From assembly GCF_028858725.1 (NCBI RefSeq), contig NC_084774.1, forward strand, positions 11,258,001 through 11,322,000: a stretch of 64,000 nt of DNA, in the 5' to 3' direction. Shown here one piece after another: positions 24,801 through 31,420 of the stretch (its first letter is position 1; the number at the start of each line of letters is the position of its first letter). Under the pieces are notes generated by a model. The model worked only from the letters and a program-made list of their open reading frames with translations, made no database searches and was not told the origin of the DNA. A program made the position numbers and the translations under genes. The stretch comes from Colius striatus. Lineage: Eukaryota > Chordata > Aves > Coliiformes > Coliidae.

Positions 24801-26014
24801 ATGGAGAGTCCAGAAATCATTAGAGATTGTCAGTCTCTAGGACAGCTGCTTATTAATATATTCCTGAGCTTGATTACCACTGTTGTCTCCTAAAAGGGAG
24901 AGTTCATGGCACCCTGCTGTGAAGGTCAGGGGGGGATCTAGGACATCATTCAAGACCTCATGGTTAGGGGAGATGGGACTGCTCGCCAGTTTGTCAAGAC
25001 TTCCAGGGCTACCCTTGAGATTTGTGTGCCCATGTTGTGAAGAGCAGTGTTTCTCCTTTTGTTTTGCTTATTAGGATTGCCTATGATCAGTGCCTTCCTA
25101 AAGAGACAGAGCTTTGGGGTGGGTTTTTTTGTCTATATTAAATGTCACTGAAAGCTTCTGATTGTTCAACTATTGTTCTCTTCAACCTCTACTCTGCTCT
25201 TGTGAGACCTCATTGTGTCCAGTTCTGGGCCCCTCAGTTCAAGAAGGTCAGGGAGCTGCTGAAGAGAGTTCAGTGCAGGGCCATAAAGATGATGGAGTGG
25301 AGCATCTCCCTTCTGATGAAAGGCTGAGGGAGCTGGGGCTCTTCAGCTTGAGAAGAGGAAACTGAGGAGTTATCTTATCAATGTTTACAAATACGTAAAG
25401 GATAGGTATCAGGAGGCTGGAGCCAGGTTGTTCTCTGTGAGGGCCAATGACAGGAGAAGGGACAATGGGTACAAGCTGGAACAGAAGAGGTTCCAAACTT
25501 CTTCCCTGTTCAGGTGATGGAGCACTGGAACAGGCTGCCCAGGTGAGTTGTGGAGTCTCCTTCTCTGGGGACATTCCAAACCCACTTGGATGAGTTCCTG
25601 TGTGACCTACTCTAGGTGGCCCTGCTCTGGCAAGGGGGGGTTGGACTGGATGAGCTTTCAAAGTCCCCTCCAGCCCTTGAGATTCAGGGATTCTGTGTAA
25701 TTGAAGAGGAAACCTGTGATCTGGCAACATGCAGCATAATGTTTGAGAAATTCACGTACAGAGTCACTTCTTACCTTGCATGTTTTCTCTGCGAGCCCCT
25801 GGGACCACTGCCACGGTCTGACTTCTCCTTTTCTCCTCTTTTGCAGGGATCTGGTTCAACTGCAGCAGTCCCGGGCAGCTCTGGAGTTGGAACGACCAGA
25901 CAGTTTACGCGACAAAGGATAACGCGGGTGAACCTCAGGGACCTCATATTTTGTTTAGAAAATGAGCGAGAGACAAGCCATTCACTATTGCTATACAAAG
26001 CATTCCTTAAGTAA
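9668..26014 (+). CDS. TAF4: TAF4, TFIID subunit 4 (3' 14 coding exons; exon 1 upstream of window)
   Basis: The coding sequence joins 9668-9834, 10355-10474, 12149-12268, 12989-13111, 14106-14195, 15288-15539, 17029-17173, 17512-17626, 18246-18415, 19007-19137, 19777-19902, 21300-21356, 21438-21557 and 25847-26014. All phases agree, giving 633 complete codons and a TAA stop. The family role is known: TAF4 is a nuclear core subunit of TFIID that pairs with TAF12 through a histone fold and docks activators through its Gln-rich and TAFH regions. Counting from the first visible Met, I see a Q-rich/TQ-rich coactivator segment (1-135), TAFH (about 136-230), a low-complexity Q/P/T linker (to about 375), the histone fold/TAF4 domain (about 377-520), charged coiled coil (about 478-555), NLS PRKKRKV (562-568) and the terminal [10 protein letters not shown]. 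Human TAF4 is about 1,085 residues, so about 450 N-terminal residues are missing here. The C-terminus fits TAF4 rather than the paralogue TAF4B. No break was seen in the visible exons. Confidence 0.96.
9835..10354 (+). other. TAF4 intron 2
   Basis: 520 bp, donor GTTAGT, acceptor CTTCCTCAG. AT-rich. I see nothing in it. Confidence 0.9.
10355..10474 (+). CDS. TAF4: TAF4 exon 3
   Basis: 40 codons, phase 0 at both ends. The exon encodes [20 protein letters not shown] followed by an S/Q/T-rich tail ending PPVVQ. Acceptor is TCCTCAG and donor is CAA|GTGAGT. This is part of the Q/T-rich activator-contact region. Confidence 0.95.
10475..12148 (+). other. TAF4 intron 3
   Basis: 1,674 bp between GTGAGT and CTCTGCAG. 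The 5' four fifths are AT-rich with no recognisable element. The last 280 bp (about 11870-12120) are richer in GC and carry two CTCF-like motifs, listed separately. A 124-codon antisense frame at 11019-11393 looks like chance. Confidence 0.9.
11973..12015. promoter_or_regulatory. Pair of CTCF-like motifs, divergent
   Basis: On the - strand 11973-11986 reads CCACCAGGTGGCAC, which fits the CTCF core consensus CCASYAGRKGGCRS at every position. On the + strand 12002-12015 reads GCAGCAGATGGCAG, one base off the consensus. The two cores are 15 bp apart in opposite orientation, about 135 bp before TAF4 exon 4. Occupancy is inferred only. Confidence 0.5.
12149..12268 (+). CDS. TAF4: TAF4 exon 4
   Basis: 40 codons, phase 0 at both ends, encoding [20 protein letters not shown] and continuing to ATSTAAT. 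Acceptor is CTCTGCAG and donor is ACA|GTAAGA. The low-complexity T/A/Q composition fits the segment just before the TAFH domain. Confidence 0.95.
12269..12988 (+). other. TAF4 intron 4
   Basis: 720 bp, donor GTAAGA, acceptor TTGGAACAG. It contains a short AT run near 12300. I see nothing else. Confidence 0.9.
12989..13111 (+). CDS. TAF4: TAF4 exon 5 (TAFH domain, first part)
   Basis: 41 codons, phase 0, beginning [20 protein letters not shown] and ending VKELVQNLL. This is the first helix pair of the TAFH (NHR1-like) domain, a helical docking module for hydrophobic activator peptides that TAF4 shares with the ETO/MTG family. Donor is CTG|GTAAGG. Confidence 0.97.
13112..14105 (+). other. TAF4 intron 5
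   Basis: 994 bp, donor GTAAGG, acceptor TGTTTTGAAG. I see nothing in it beyond an antisense 73-codon frame at 13642-13863 that I take as chance. Confidence 0.9.
14106..14195 (+). CDS. TAF4: TAF4 exon 6 (TAFH domain, second part)
   Basis: 30 codons, phase 0, encoding [20 protein letters not shown] and then [10 protein letters not shown]. The sequence is nearly invariant in TAF4 proteins and completes most of the TAFH fold with exon 5. Donor is AAG|GTAACT. Confidence 0.97.
14196..15287 (+). other. TAF4 intron 6
   Basis: 1,092 bp, donor GTAACT, acceptor GCTCTTTCAG. AT-rich; I see nothing in it. Confidence 0.9.
15288..15539 (+). CDS. TAF4: TAF4 exon 7
   Basis: 84 codons, phase 0. It opens with [20 protein letters not shown], the last TAFH helix, followed by a short Q run, a T/S/V-rich linker with [10 protein letters not shown], and SLTQPTQVG. 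The donor is CTG|GTATGT. The linker after TAFH is more divergent than the rest of the gene, and the Q run is short (QSQQQQP). Confidence 0.96.
15540..17028 (+). other. TAF4 intron 7
   Basis: 1,489 bp, donor GTATGT, acceptor TTATTTGCAG after a long T-rich tract. It contains a CR1 3' end at about 15721-15850. I see nothing else. Confidence 0.9.
15721..15850 (+). mobile_element. CR1 LINE 3' end (+ orientation)
   Basis: About 130 bp: 'TGGAGGTCTTCAAGACCCAC', 'GACCTGATCTAGGTGAACCT', 'GGATTGGACTGGATGATCTC', ending in the CR1 3' repeat 'TTCTATGATTCTATGATT'. It is a short, severely 5'-truncated copy in TAF4 intron 7. Confidence 0.93.
17029..17173 (+). CDS. TAF4: TAF4 exon 8
   Basis: 48 codons plus one base, encoding [20 protein letters not shown] and onward through [17 protein letters not shown] to QLQT. 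It ends ACAG|GTAAGAG in phase 1. Inside it, CAG|GTAACG at 17074-17082 is a good match to a splice donor. Using it would leave a 48-bp exon and shift the frame into exon 9, so the longer exon is correct. Confidence 0.95.
17174..17511 (+). other. TAF4 intron 8
   Basis: 338 bp, donor GTAAGAG, acceptor TCTTCTTGCAG. I see nothing in it. Confidence 0.9.
17512..17626 (+). CDS. TAF4: TAF4 exon 9
   Basis: It completes a Val codon, then reads [20 protein letters not shown] and [16 protein letters not shown], ending mid-codon (AG|) before donor GTGAGG. This is the flexible basic linker immediately before the TAF4 C-terminal domain. Confidence 0.95.
17627..18245 (+). other. TAF4 intron 9
   Basis: 619 bp, donor GTGAGG, acceptor TTCTTCTGTAAG. 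I see nothing in it. Confidence 0.9.
18246..18415 (+). CDS. TAF4: TAF4 exon 10 (start of TAF4/histone-fold domain)
   Basis: The exon reads (R)[19 protein letters not shown], then [20 protein letters not shown], and ends LQRRILEI. The [10 protein letters not shown] motif opens the TAF4 C-terminal domain, and RRILEI is in helix alpha-1 of the histone fold that pairs with TAF12. Phases are 2 at the start and 1 at the end. Donor is ATAG|GTATGT. Confidence 0.97.
18416..19006 (+). other. TAF4 intron 10
   Basis: 591 bp, donor GTATGT, acceptor TGGTCATAG. Very AT-rich; I see nothing in it. Confidence 0.9.
19007..19137 (+). CDS. TAF4: TAF4 exon 11 (histone fold)
   Basis: The exon completes a Gly codon, then reads [20 protein letters not shown] and [19 protein letters not shown], ending SYK. 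It spans the loop and alpha-2 helix of the TAF4 histone fold, the interface with TAF12. Donor is AAG|GTAACT. Confidence 0.97.
19138..19776 (+). other. TAF4 intron 11
   Basis: 639 bp, donor GTAACT, acceptor TGTGTTTTCAG. I see nothing in it. Confidence 0.9.
19777..19902 (+). CDS. TAF4: TAF4 exon 12 (before a GC donor)
   Basis: 42 codons, phase 0: [42 protein letters not shown]. It encodes the charged helix after the histone fold. The exon boundary is AAG|GCAAGT, a GC donor rather than GT. It is fixed by protein continuity into exon 13 ([10 protein letters not shown]). Confidence 0.96.
19903..21299 (+). other. TAF4 intron 12, GC-AG type
   Basis: 1,397 bp starting GCAAGT and ending ATCAACATAG. 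GC-AG introns are a known minor class, usually with a strong AG|GCAAGT context, as here. No GT donor nearby would keep the reading frame. I see no repeat or gene inside. Confidence 0.92.
21300..21356 (+). CDS. TAF4: TAF4 exon 13
   Basis: A small 19-codon exon, phase 0, reading [19 protein letters not shown]. It is the continuation of the charged coiled-coil segment. Donor is GAG|GTAAGT. It is separated from exon 14 by only 81 bp. Confidence 0.96.
21357..21437 (+). other. TAF4 intron 13 (81 bp)
   Basis: A very short intron, GTAAGT to AAATACAG, close to the lower practical size for vertebrates. I see nothing in it. Confidence 0.92.
21438..21557 (+). CDS. TAF4: TAF4 exon 14 (nuclear localisation signal)
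   Basis: 40 codons, phase 0: [47 protein letters not shown] is a classical monopartite nuclear import signal. The Gly/Ser tract after it is variable between species. Donor is GAG|GTATGG. Confidence 0.96.
24092..24162 (-). mobile_element. CR1 LINE 3' end (- orientation)
   Basis: About 70 bp, reverse complement of the CR1 tail: 'ACCACAGAATCTCAAGAGC', 'CTGGAAGGGACCTCGAAAGA', 'CATGTAGTCCAACTCCCC'. Only the extreme 3' end survives. Confidence 0.88.
24200..24440. promoter_or_regulatory. CpG-rich islet in TAF4 intron 14
   Basis: About 240 bp with abrupt high GC and many CpG dinucleotides, in otherwise AT-rich intron sequence. It follows a CR1 tail. It has no TAF4-like reading frame, and short frames on both strands (60-96 codons) look like by-products of the composition. 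It contains the CTCF-like motif at 24282-24295. It could be an internal promoter, an insulator or a GC-rich insertion. Confidence 0.45.
24282..24295 (-). promoter_or_regulatory. CTCF-like core motif
   Basis: On the - strand the sequence is CCAGTAGATGGCAG, which agrees with the CTCF consensus CCASYAGRKGGCRS at all 14 positions. It is preceded by CG and followed by GCGG. It lies inside the CpG-rich islet. Binding is inferred from the motif only. Confidence 0.55.
25173..25697 (+). mobile_element. CR1 LINE fragment (3' portion, + orientation)
   Basis: About 525 bp match the CR1 3' region: 'CTACTCTGCTCTTGTGAGAC', 'GTGTCCAGTTCTGGGCCCCT', 'GAGTTCAGTGCAGGGCCATA', 'TGGAACAGGCTGCCCAGGTG', 'GGGGTTGGACTGGATGAGCT'. 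It ends at a 'GATTCAGGGATTCTGTG' tail. Frames are broken. The 160-codon antisense frame across it (25248-25730) is a CR1 shadow. Confidence 0.93.
25847..26014 (+). CDS. TAF4: TAF4 exon 15 (C-terminus and stop)
   Basis: 55 codons and TAA. It reads [55 protein letters not shown]. The [20 protein letters not shown] block is the hallmark C-terminal segment of TAF4; the paralogue TAF4B differs in this tail. The start follows TCTTTTGCAG. Confidence 0.97.
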   Translation, partial: GSGSTAAVPGSSGVGTTRQFTRQRITRVNLRDLIFCLENERETSHSLLLYKAFLK

Positions 26015-26191
26015 AGAGGAGAAGATCCCGGTATTTTTGACGGAGAGACGCCTGAGGACATTTTTTATACCTTTGCAGACGACGCCTTTTTGTAACAAGC
26101 GAATGGGAGATTGTTTAAAAACAACCGCAAGGACGACAACAAAAACCCCAACCACCTCTTTCCATGGAACAGTTTTGTATTCCTGTTTATA

Positions 26192-26197
26192 AATAAA
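26192..26197 (+). terminator. TAF4: Possible proximal polyadenylation signal AATAAA
   Basis: AATAAA 178 bp after the TAF4 stop, in 'TTTATAAATAAACTCTTC'. ATTAAA follows at 26272-26277. Either would give a very short 3'UTR. Use is not proven. Confidence 0.45.
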
Positions 26198-26836
26198 CTC
26201 TTCAGTATAAGAGAAACCTGTTTCTGTAACAGTGAGGATACTTACAAGGCCTGTGGATACTATAAAGGACAATTAAAGTTTAACTCATCTCTTGATTGAG
26301 TGGCCTTCTTGCCAAACAAGCCATATATAAAGACTGATGGAATCGTTTAGCAAATAACTAGCTACCCTTTGTCAGCCCTGTAGCAGTTTCGACATTAATT
26401 GTGCATTTTAGTTCACTTTTCTTCCACTAAATCAATTCTCTAGGCATATGTCTACAGCAGATGACCTCATTTCATTGAGCTTCTTTTGTTTAAAACAGTC
26501 AGTTAGCAAAGCAAACTGATTTTCTTTTGTGTTTTGTTTTTTAAAGACTATTTATCTTTCCCCAAAATGTTCCAAATCTAGAGGGATATACAGTTAATTT
26601 TAAACATAACCTCAATTTTAATCACATTATCGCTTATTAGAGGCCCTGAAATCCCATAAAGGAGGGTTACTTCTGAATGTTTTAGCAGCATCTGTAAAAA
26701 TGCATTTTATTTGCTCTAGTTTGTAAAGCTGTAAAGTTAAAAAAGGAAAAAAAAACAGGAAAAAAAGAGAAACCTTTTCAGCATAAATATATTTTACTTG
26801 CACTGTGTTTTTTAGCTAAAGTGAAAGCTTAGATTA

Positions 26837-26842
26837 AATAAA
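26837..26842 (+). terminator. TAF4: Possible internal polyadenylation signal AATAAA
   Basis: AATAAA in 'GATTAAATAAAATCAGAG', within the TAF4 3'UTR. It is a candidate for an intermediate mRNA end. Confidence 0.35.
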
Positions 26843-26926
26843 ATCAGAGTTGAGAGGAATCATCAAAAGACTGTTTCTCAGTGTGAATCAAGTGTTGAAA
26901 AATGGTTGGTGTATTTTGTCAGTAAT

Positions 26927-27333
26927 TGTACATAATTTTTGGCACATAACATAAAAATGGCTATGTAAACTATAATTATTTTGCTAAAAGACTGTATGCA
27001 AGCTGTGGGCCTACTTTAAAGATGTCCAGAGCAAAGTCCCTTCTTTGTACCTATTTTTTTATTACAAATATACTAATTGGTTCTTTATATTTTCAGAGGT
27101 TATTGTATTAAATTGTCTATTGATAGTACTTTTATGACTGTAAATACTTTGGCTTTCTTTGTGTGAACTCTCATGGTAGAATTTAACTCTCTTGCGTGTA
27201 AACTGAATGCTGATCAGTATTTTTATCAACACCTGACAACTGTTACACCCCTTTTATTTTGTCTTTTAGGAAATCCTGTCTTTCCATTTTTTTTCATGTA
27301 AATTTTGCACAGTTACTTGTTCATATGTAAATA
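26927..27333 (+). promoter_or_regulatory. TAF4: Three Pumilio response elements in the TAF4 3'UTR
   Basis: UGUANAUA matches lie at 26927-26934 (TGTACATA), 27139-27146 (TGTAAATA) and 27326-27333 (TGTAAATA), all on the transcript strand. PUM1/PUM2 proteins bind this octamer and usually promote deadenylation. Three in about 1.4 kb is more than a random expectation of about 0.1, although the AT-rich background raises that. Confidence 0.5.
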
Positions 27334-27403
27334 TTTTACTTTCAAAAATGAAGTTTTTAATTGCTATTGTTTTATATAGGATTGAAAGAAAATTAACTCC
27401 TTT

Positions 27404-27409
27404 ATTAAA
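27404..27409 (+). terminator. TAF4: Likely distal polyadenylation signal ATTAAA of TAF4
   Basis: ATTAAA within 'CTTTATTAAAAACAAATT', followed after about 25 bp by a T/C-rich downstream region. It is the best candidate for the main TAF4 mRNA end. AATAAA at 27710-27715 is a further, less likely option. Confidence 0.55.
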
Positions 27410-27430
27410 AACAAATTTATCTGTATTTGC

Positions 27431-30400
27431 TAATGTATTTTTCTCTCTAAACCTCTTTCTCCTCTTGGATTTATTTTTCTTGGTATGGTTAAAGGTTAGT
27501 CTACTTGAAGGGGAGGCTGTTTCCTAAAGATGCACTTTGGGGGGTTTTGTTTTGTCAGTGTTTCAGAGGTATGAAGCTATAAACCTTGAATGTCATTGTT
27601 GTCTCAGCTCTGGGACTGAGGTCAGTGGAGTTTGCTCAGTTTGGTTTTTAAGCAGAGAAAGTTTCTGAAGAGACTGTAGGAGTATTTTGGTTTTATCTAG
27701 TGAAGGTTTAATAAAACACCCTCTCCTTGAGGTCAACCTGCTCCCTCAAACACTGCAGTAGTTTTCAGAGGAAAGTGTGATGTAAAACACAGGTCTTGGA
27801 GCGCAACTATAAAACAGTATCAGGGACACACTTTGCATTATGAATGGGGGAATCTGAGAAGGTGCTTCTCATGCTCTGCACTGAATGTTTAGCCTTGATT
27901 TTATTGCTTTGTTTCAATCCCTCCTCTCATGAGGCACTTAAAAAATAGTTCACAGTACAGATGGAAAAGCCCAGTAATTTGGTTGTGGTTTCTTGCATAC
28001 AGACAGATCTATCTGCAGGCTGCTGCTCTGAGCACTCTGCCATTCAGGGGCCGCTCAGCCTGTGCTCCATGGCAGCACTGTCTCTGAAGAAAAGCATTAG
28101 CTCCTGAAGGGATGTACTCACCTGACAGCGTGTGTGAAGATCTGAATTGTTTGTAAACTCCAAACTGTCTTTCAAATTGTGTAATGTTATGAAGTGGAAA
28201 GAAATGAGTGACTTTTGGCCCAAATCCTGTCATAGCCTTCGTTTCATTGTGTGTTCCGTCGCCCTTGGCCAGGCAGCGTCCGAGTGGTGCCTGCGGGGCT
28301 GGGGCAGGTAAGTGGGGAAGGAACTGACCTTCAGGTGTTGCTTCCAATGGTAGGTTGGGGGTAAGATGTGTTGGAAAAAATAGATCTATTACATGGTGTG
28401 CTGTACTTGGCACTCCCTCTTCAGTAGAGGTAGTAGCTTAGAAATACACTGGTCAAGCGAAGAGGTAGAAGTCTGTAAGACCATAGCTCTTGGCTTTGTT
28501 TTAAATAACACTTCTTTTAAGGGCACAGTCAGACTTTCACTTTTCTCAGCTTTTAAAAGTTTGTGTCCTTTTAGTCTGAGTAGTTGGTAGGGTCAACCTG
28601 TCTCCAGTAGTTCAAATTCTTGTAATTATTGACTGGGATGATGGCACTTTAGTACTGGAGTGAACACTGCCCAGTTGACATACTCCTCATGGCAGATCAG
28701 TTGTGGACTTTATGGCTCCTTGGGGTTTTTTAATGATTGAAATGAAGATAATGGTAACTATATTTGAAGCTGCAAAGCCACAGCTGAGGATGGGTGGCAT
28801 TTACAGGGCACTGCAGATGTACCACAGCACTTCTACTACAGTGACCTTTAAAGAGAGAAACTGAGGTTCTTCTCTAGCCCCTGAGCTTACACAGCTCCAC
28901 CAAAGAGCAAGGGTTAATATTGAGAGGAATTTGCCATCCTTTGTCCTCCTTTGATGCAGCTTCTTTGTAGCACCCTCAAAACTGGATGTGCTTGCATTGG
29001 AAGTTGCCACAACTGGAGGCTGTCTCCATGTGTGACCTTCTGATGATGTCTTTCACCTTTTTAATCTCACTTTCAGCTCCATATCAGGGCCAGGTTGCTT
29101 TTCTCTTGCCTGTAATTTTACCAGCATTTGTGTGACCTGAGGTGGGCTCTCTACCCTGTGCTACAAAAGTCTTGATGCCTGTATATTTAACACCTTTCAT
29201 TAGATGGTGCATAGCTGTAATGTTCCTGAGCTGTTGATATCACTCTTTTTTCTAGCACAAAACTTGAGCAAAACAAATAGGATATAACAAGGCATTCTGA
29301 ATTAAATCTGTTTTTCAGATGTCACAGGTATATAAACAGGTGTGTTTTCAGGGAACCTATTGAAATACATAGCCAGAGGTGCACACTCTGATAAATGCCA
29401 TCAAATTCACTGCAATTAGTATTTTACTGGAGCTTCCCCATGTTTCTGAGACCTGCCCAAATTACAAGTAATGGGGTGAGAAGTCTAATGCAATGATAAT
29501 TTTAACCATTTTCTTGCATTTACAGTTATTACAGCTTTTGGGAGTGAGTCAGGCACGTGGCAGCTTGGTCTGGCACACAACTGTAGTGATGGTTTCAGCA
29601 GGAGCGTTCATGTGGGCCTGTGTGTCCAGGTAAGTGTGCAAACCCTGGTGCTTGTGAGTTCAGGTTGGAAGGAATCCCTTTAAAGGCTTCTAGTGTTTGC
29701 ACATCAGGGCTTTAGGGAAGTGCAGGTCAGCTTGATGTATTAAAACAGGGTGACAAGTGCAGAGAAGGAAAGGTCTAGGTACTGAGGGTCAACCCCAATC
29801 CTTAGAGACTGGGGAGGAGGGAAGGAGAGCCCTTCTCCTGTCCCCAGCTGTGTACCCCCTCAGCAGATCAGACAGTGTGTGGGGATGGGTGAGCTGGAAC
29901 CTCAGAGCAGCTTCACCCCACAGAAGTGTCCCTGAGGCTGCCTGTAGGTTGAAAAAAGAAATGCATTGGAAAAACAATAGATACACCAGGCAGCTGCATG
30001 ACATAAAGCAGGTCTGTGTGAGCATCTCCCATCTCCTTGGCAACAGAAGCAGTAAGGGGGAGTGAGATGGGTGAGCAGAGCTGGCTGGATGGGCAGCAAG
30101 GAGGGGGCTCATGTCCCTAGTGCCTGCATCACAGGGAACTGCTCTCTTGGAGATTTTCTAGGCTGGGGTGAGCTCTGCTGACAGTTTATGAAGTTACTTT
30201 GCTGAGCTGGAGGAAGGTAGTTGCTGCCTAAGCCTGGGCTCTTTATGGGCAGGGACTGCCTGGAGCTGCTGCCTGCAGCCAGGCTTGTGCCTGCCCCTGC
30301 TCCAGCCTGCTTTGTCTATTGACAGACCTAAACATGCACTGATATGTGTCTGTGTATATGTATCTATATAGAAATACTTGCATGCACTCACTTATGTATA

Positions 30401-31059
30401 TATATAGTAAATTCTGCTTTCCATGTAGCCTCCACTGCAGGGAAGCTCCCTTCTCCCTGCAGCAGGGCCAGCTCTGTGACCCAGCAGGTCTCCTGTATCT
30501 CTGGTCCTGCCTAAAGCTGCTTTGGCAGAGGCAGGGAGTGTAAGTTGTCACCCAAAGCTGCTTAGAGGTGTAAGAAGGGATTGTTTTGTAATCGTACAGC
30601 AAGGAGCCTCTTGGATGTTTCATCCTGTGCATGAGGGATGTGCAGGGGGTGCTCACTCTGAGCACAGGGATGCTAACACCCACTGCAAGGAAAGCCACTG
30701 GTGTTTTTATTTTTCACCTGGATCCAGTGAACATTTCTGTTGTATTTTGGGTCTGGATTTGGGAGAAGGGGAAGTGTGAGAAGCTGGTGGGAGGATAGTG
30801 GAGAATCCAAGTGTTGGTGAAGTACTTCAACGCTCAGCATGAGTTTAATGGCACAAAAGCAGGGTCAGTGCAGAGGCAGGTGGGAGTGAGGAGGTCAGTG
30901 CTGAGGTTTCAGTGCCCTGTGGTTGAGGGAGGAGGAAATAATGATTTCTGGGAGGATAAAATACAAAAGGAGGGTCAGGGAGGCAGCTGGTCCTCGCTGT
31001 CCCATTGCCCTCGCCTGTCAGAGGGGAGTAACACCGTATTCCCTTCCAGCCTCAGCTGA
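27431..31059. other. Intergenic, no gene seen
   Basis: From the TAF4 3' end to a CpG-rich patch. No coding exon, RNA gene or clear mobile element is recognised. Open frames of up to 151 codons on both strands lack homology that I recognise. A TA/TG-rich stretch lies at about 30345-30410. Confidence 0.6.
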
Positions 31060-31420
31060 ATTCCTGCCGAGGGAGCACCGGGAAACCCTCGGCTGGGAAA
31101 CTCTCTGTAATAGCTGTGATTTCATTACCGTACGGCAGGGAAGGGCCGGGAGCTGCGCACGGCTGGGCGGCAGATGGTGCTCTGAGCCCGGCTACGGCGC
31201 GGCGGAGCCTCCATCCCCGTCCATCCCTCCATCCATCCCTCCATCCATCCCTCCTTCCATCCCTCCTTCCATCCCTCCTTCCATCCCTCCTTCCATCCCT
31301 CCTCGGTGCAACACGGTCCTGCTCAAGTCACAGACCGTGGTGGGGAAAATGCTCTTCTGCTTAATGCAAAGCATCAATTATTCATTTGCTGAGTGCTAAA
31401 TGATAGAAAGTGGGGAGAGG
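31060..31420. promoter_or_regulatory. CpG-rich patch with flanking AT-rich block
   Basis: A locally GC- and CpG-rich stretch (about 31060-31320) that includes a 12-bp tandem array and a weak CTCF-like match at about 31168-31183. It is followed by an AT-rich block with homeodomain-type ATTA cores and a TGCTGAGTG Maf/AP-1-like motif at about 31385-31395. No open frame continues into a recognisable exon. It could be a small CpG island or an enhancer. Confidence 0.35.
31211..31304. repeat. 12-bp minisatellite (CCATCCCTCCTT)n
   Basis: Seven tandem 12-bp units from 31221 to 31304, alternating CCATCCCTCCAT and CCATCCCTCCTT, preceded by a diverged unit at 31211. The 12-bp period keeps all frames open, which explains the spurious [13 protein letters not shown] and [13 protein letters not shown] peptides on both strands. 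Confidence 0.95.

Larger units (their letters stand above)
21558..25846 (+). other. TAF4 intron 14
   Basis: 4,289 bp, the largest complete intron here, GTATGG to CTCTTTTGCAG. It holds a short antisense CR1 tail (about 24092-24162), a CpG-rich islet with a CTCF-like motif (about 24200-24440) and a sense CR1 fragment (about 25173-25697). Positions 21560-24090 show nothing I recognise. Confidence 0.92.
26015..27430 (+). other. TAF4: TAF4 3'UTR
   Basis: AT-rich sequence after the stop with no repeats. It ends about 20 bp past the ATTAAA at 27404-27409, where a U-rich tract (TATTTTTCTCTCT) follows. This length is like that of mammalian TAF4 3'UTRs as I recall them. Shorter forms could end after AATAAA at 26192 or 26837. 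It carries three UGUANAUA Pumilio-type elements, listed separately. Confidence 0.75.

Noticed and set aside
25248..25730. 160-codon - strand open frame
   Set aside because: It lies antisense to a CR1 fragment in TAF4 intron 14 and is a shadow of that repeat.
9668..26014. Assignment of the left gene to TAF4B instead of TAF4
   Set aside because: The C-terminal tail ([20 protein letters not shown]), the exon 8-9 sequence and the neighbouring CDH4 match TAF4. TAF4B differs in the tail and lies in a different neighbourhood.
31168..31183. CTCF-like sequence CGGCAGATGGTGCTCT
   Set aside because: At least two mismatches to the core, including GGT for GGC. Kept only as a weak hint within the CpG-rich patch.
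30923..31399. 158-codon frame with PSIPPSIPP repeats, and its antisense Met-Glu-Gly-Gly repeat
   Set aside because: Both are produced by the 12-bp minisatellite, whose period keeps all frames open.
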